Shown in pieces: positions 61,565-64,000 of a DNA stretch of 64,000 nucleotides (positions within the stretch are counted from its first letter, which is position 1; every line of letters starts with the position of its first letter). The stretch is from Cryptomeria japonica (lineage: Eukaryota > Streptophyta > Pinopsida > Cupressales > Cupressaceae), in the NCBI RefSeq assembly GCF_030272615.1, contig NC_081409.1, positions 529,950,291 to 530,014,290 of the forward strand, in the 5' to 3' direction. The translations under genes and the position numbers were made by a program. The notes beneath the pieces are model-generated. The model saw only the letters and a program-made list of their open reading frames with translations, made no database searches and had not been told where the DNA came from.

Positions 61565-61850
61565 TTCGAGTGTGTACAATTTTTTTGTGTTCATTTTTTT
61601 TCAGGACTTTATTTGATGTTTTTTGATTATTTCAAGACAGTATTTGAATTTTTTTTGGATTTTTTCAGGACACTATATGAGTTTAGGGATTTTTTTCAGG
61701 ACATTTTTCAATTTTTTTTTTTTTTCAGGACTTTATTTGATATTTTTGGATTTTTTTAAAAACATTTTTCAATTTTTATGATTTTTTCAAGACATTTTTC
61801 AATTTTTTTGATTATTTCAGGACATTATTTGATTTTTATGATTTTGCCCC
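61565..61850. repeat. T-rich tandem repeat with ttcaggaca core
   Basis: About eight copies of a 30-40-base unit, ttttttcaggacatttttcaattttttgatt, with variants ttcaagaca and aggactttatttgat. The Phe-rich plus-strand frame across it is only a translation of T runs. Confidence 0.88.
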
Positions 61851-62791
61851 CAGTGTCTAGCAAGGCAAGGAATATGACAGGTGAATAAATAGGCTTGCTG
61901 AAATGATGGTGGATAGAGGGAAGACAAAGGCCTTTTATCATGGAGACAATACAGATGCAATTTCCAAGGGCTATTGCATGATGGGACAAGAGACTAGATA
62001 TGACAATGTAAAGCAGTGACATGGCATGAGGGACATGTCAAGAGGTTTTTGAAACCATGTTTAAATTTTGCGTCCTTATGTCAGATCAAGATCAAGGAAT
62101 GAAAAAGAGTGTATGGATAGTGATAAGATATGGATAGGATAAGCAAGACAAAGAATGGATAAGGGACATGGACTGAAGGTCAGGATAGGATACGGGATAG
62201 TGGCAGAAAGTTGCAATAAGACAGGGAATATGGATGAAAAGTTATAATAAGCAAATGGATAAATGACCAAAAGCTATGATGGACTAAAAGCTACAAACAA
62301 GATGTGTGATGCTCATGAGGATCCTCAGCCTTGTCAAGATCAAAGGTGGAAAGAGGAAATGGACATGAGGGACAATAGGATATGAAGGGTAATGACAGGG
62401 GTTCGATAGGATAGTGAAGGGCAATAAGATATGAAGGAGGAAACCTGCCCCCAAGTACGGTATGCAAGAAGTTCATAGATTACGCATGATGCCTGTTTGC
62501 CAGGTTTTCATCATGGTACTTTCCCAAGGTGCCTGTTTGCCAGGTTTTCACTAGAGGGCGAATTATTTTTGCTTTACTTTTTTCTTTCTTTTTTTTTTCT
62601 TTTTTTTTACTTTTTTTGTATTTTGACATTTTAGTTGAAAATGGACACATGATAGGGGATGAAAGAAGGACTCAAACATCTTTTTGTTTGGATAGTAGTC
62701 TTGCAAAAAATGGACCATGACCTTTAAAAGCATGCTCAAAGACGTTGGTAGGATAAGGACATGGAAAATAAGATGAAACTAAGGCGAGGAT
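61851..62791. other. Unassigned Gypsy-K interior, part 2, with purine-rich blocks
   Basis: Plus strand is rich in gatagg/ggata/aatggata phrases (62090-62290). A 20-base phrase gcctgtttgccaggttttca occurs twice (62491-62510 and 62531-62550). A T/TTC run lies at 62570-62620. No coding domain seen. Confidence 0.5.
62491..62550. repeat. Two exact 20-bp direct repeats, 40 bp apart
   Basis: gcctgtttgccaggttttca is repeated exactly, with the same preceding T. Each contains the small palindrome cctg...cagg. No function is evident. Confidence 0.85.
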
Positions 62792-63999
62792 TTATGCAAA
62801 GGATTGGATCAAAGGGATGGAAGGATGGAAAATATGCATTGGATAATAGGTAGGGTATTGGAAGAATTGGGCTTTAGTGGATAGAAATGAAGGCAAGATT
62901 GACATTGGTACACACCTTGAGGGGTGATGGACTGATGGAGGAAAGACGTATTTTGGATATTGAGATTTTGACGAAGGAAAGGCTATGGATTTTGGGACAT
63001 AAGGGCCCAAAATGGATAAAGAAGGTGATGGAGGAATAGACTTGGAATGTCTGGAAGGAGGAATAGCAATTGTAGATGCCAATTTTGATGTTTCTTTAGG
63101 CTTTTGTGCTTCAAGCAGCCACTTAGGAACCCACATTGTTTTTGATTTTTCATGCTTTTGTGGTTCCTTGGAGTGCATTGCTTGCACAAGGGATTTAGGA
63201 ACCCATATAGATTTTGAATTTTGTTTTTTAGCAATGGGCCTTTGTGACCTTTTGGATTTTTCCTTTTCTTTTTGGCTCATATTTTTTTTTGCTTTGACAT
63301 GTTGATTAGATTGGACATGTTGATCCTTGAATACATGTGGATTTCTAGACTTATGACTTTTATACTTGGCATCCAAATTGCTTGGAGGGGGAAAGGAATG
63401 CATGGATGGATATGAATGAAATGAACTTCTTTTGGATGGATGAAATTTACTCAAGGATGTATGCCTTTACTGACCTTGCATAGAGAATGAAGGAATATAA
63501 GGACCTAAGATGGATGGAAAGTATGATGGGGAAGGTGTATGTTTTGATTTTGATGGAGGGATACCAACGTCTTGAGAGTGAGTTGTGTACACATGACCCT
63601 TAAGATCTTCTTTGATATGGAGGGGTTCTTTCTTGTGAAGGTCTACCCCTTGGCCTTTATGAATATCTTGACTTGTAGGATACTCTTTTCTTTGGGAAGA
63701 AGACGCGAGTCCATTATGAGGTGGATATGATTTGAGAGAAATAATAAGATCTTGAAGTGGATCGGATTTCACCAAAGTGGAAGAACCCATTTGCACGCTG
63801 AGGGTTCATGAACATCTTGCACTGACATGTTAGAATCATGAGGGGGATTAGGATCATGAGAGGAACTAGGATTGTGTAGTGGACATGGTTCAATGACAGG
63901 CTCTTCAAGAGATGGAATGGGAAAAATAATGGTATCATCAAAAGAAATGCAATCTTGGAGTGTATATGGAGCATTAGGACAAGGAGATGGAGGAACAAG
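62792..63999 (-). pseudogene. Low-complexity element-borne ORF, partial
   Basis: On the minus strand a frame is open from the window edge (63999) to about 63790, shifts near there by one base, then continues from 63796 through one stop (TAA at about 63467) to a final TGA at 62792. It encodes about 400 residues rich in Ser, Pro, Lys and His. A WVPK box is repeated (SIWVPKSLVQAM and TMWVPKWLLEAQ), as is an ILGPYxP box (about 63500 and 63000). No known enzyme motif appears. Reading in the same direction as the inferred Gypsy-K LTR suggests it is part of that element, possibly a linker or structural region, but I do not assign a function. Confidence 0.55.
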
Positions 64000-64000
64000 T

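Larger units (their letters stand above)
56069..64000 (-). mobile_element. Gypsy-K: 3' part of a minus-strand gypsy-like element (tentative)
   Basis: On the minus strand the purine stretch tctcaaagaggggcaaaa is followed at plus 57699 by TGTAGACACC, the form of a polypurine tract and LTR start common in plant gypsy elements. The LTR would be 57699 down to 56069. The interior runs right to the window edge and contains an antisense PMD pseudogene (58527-60358, plus strand) and a minus-strand low-complexity ORF (62792-63999). No gag or pol domain is in the window, so family assignment is open. Tat-group elements are known to carry antisense ORFs near the 3' LTR, which would fit this layout. Confidence 0.5.

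Noticed and set aside
61493-61759. Phe-rich plus-strand frame
   Set aside because: It translates the T-rich tandem repeat.

Overview
This window reads as repeat-dense intergenic DNA from a large plant nuclear genome. A gymnosperm or another big-genome land plant is my inference; nothing here fixes the species. I see no intact host gene, tRNA, rRNA or CRISPR array. Almost everything is LTR retrotransposon sequence (Ty3/gypsy and Ty1/copia) whose reading frames are broken by stops and a few frameshifts. I label the elements A to K from left to right for cross-reference.

Layout. 1-6330: 3' half of a Ty3/gypsy element of Del/Tekay type (Gypsy-A: RNase H, integrase, chromodomain-like tail, 4.45-kb LTR). 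It sits inside the 5' LTR of Copia-B (6331-13540, gag-pol pseudogene). Copia-B in turn sits inside a minus-strand copia LTR (Copia-C, 13541-14231). 14232-15735 is a 1.5-kb purine-only style GA/GATA tract, followed by about 350 unassigned bases. 16081-23276 is a chromovirus with a C-terminal chromodomain (Gypsy-D). 23277-25674 holds LTR pieces (an unassigned piece, LTR-E related to Gypsy-H, and Copia-F LTR plus primer site). 25675-29301 is a minus-strand LTR element with a short non-coding interior made of tandem repeats (LARD-G). 29302-41291 is Gypsy-H, a second Del/Tekay-type element with 4.2-kb LTRs. 41292-48332 is a Tat/Athila-like element (Tat-I) with gag, protease and a second RNase H but no visible reverse transcriptase. 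48333-56068 is Copia-J, a minus-strand element with copia cis signals but two unusual long ORFs instead of pol. 56069-64000 is the 3' part of a minus-strand gypsy-like element (Gypsy-K) carrying an antisense Plant Mobile Domain (PMD) pseudogene.

Architecture. On the right side each element breaks at a TG-type LTR start of the next one, and the missing piece of each is not in the window. The simplest reading is a Russian-doll nest whose right halves lie beyond 64000; on the left, A inside B inside C opens off the left edge. Only 14232-16080 looks like the original insertion substrate.

How things work together. The autonomous copia and gypsy elements once supplied reverse transcriptase and integrase. 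Copia-J and LARD-G keep the primer binding site, polypurine tract and LTRs but lack those enzymes, so they are best read as trans-mobilised passengers. Stops in the pol frames are overwhelmingly TAG where a CAG codon is expected, with some TGA for CGA or TGG, which fits decay of methylated cytosines in CHG and CG context.
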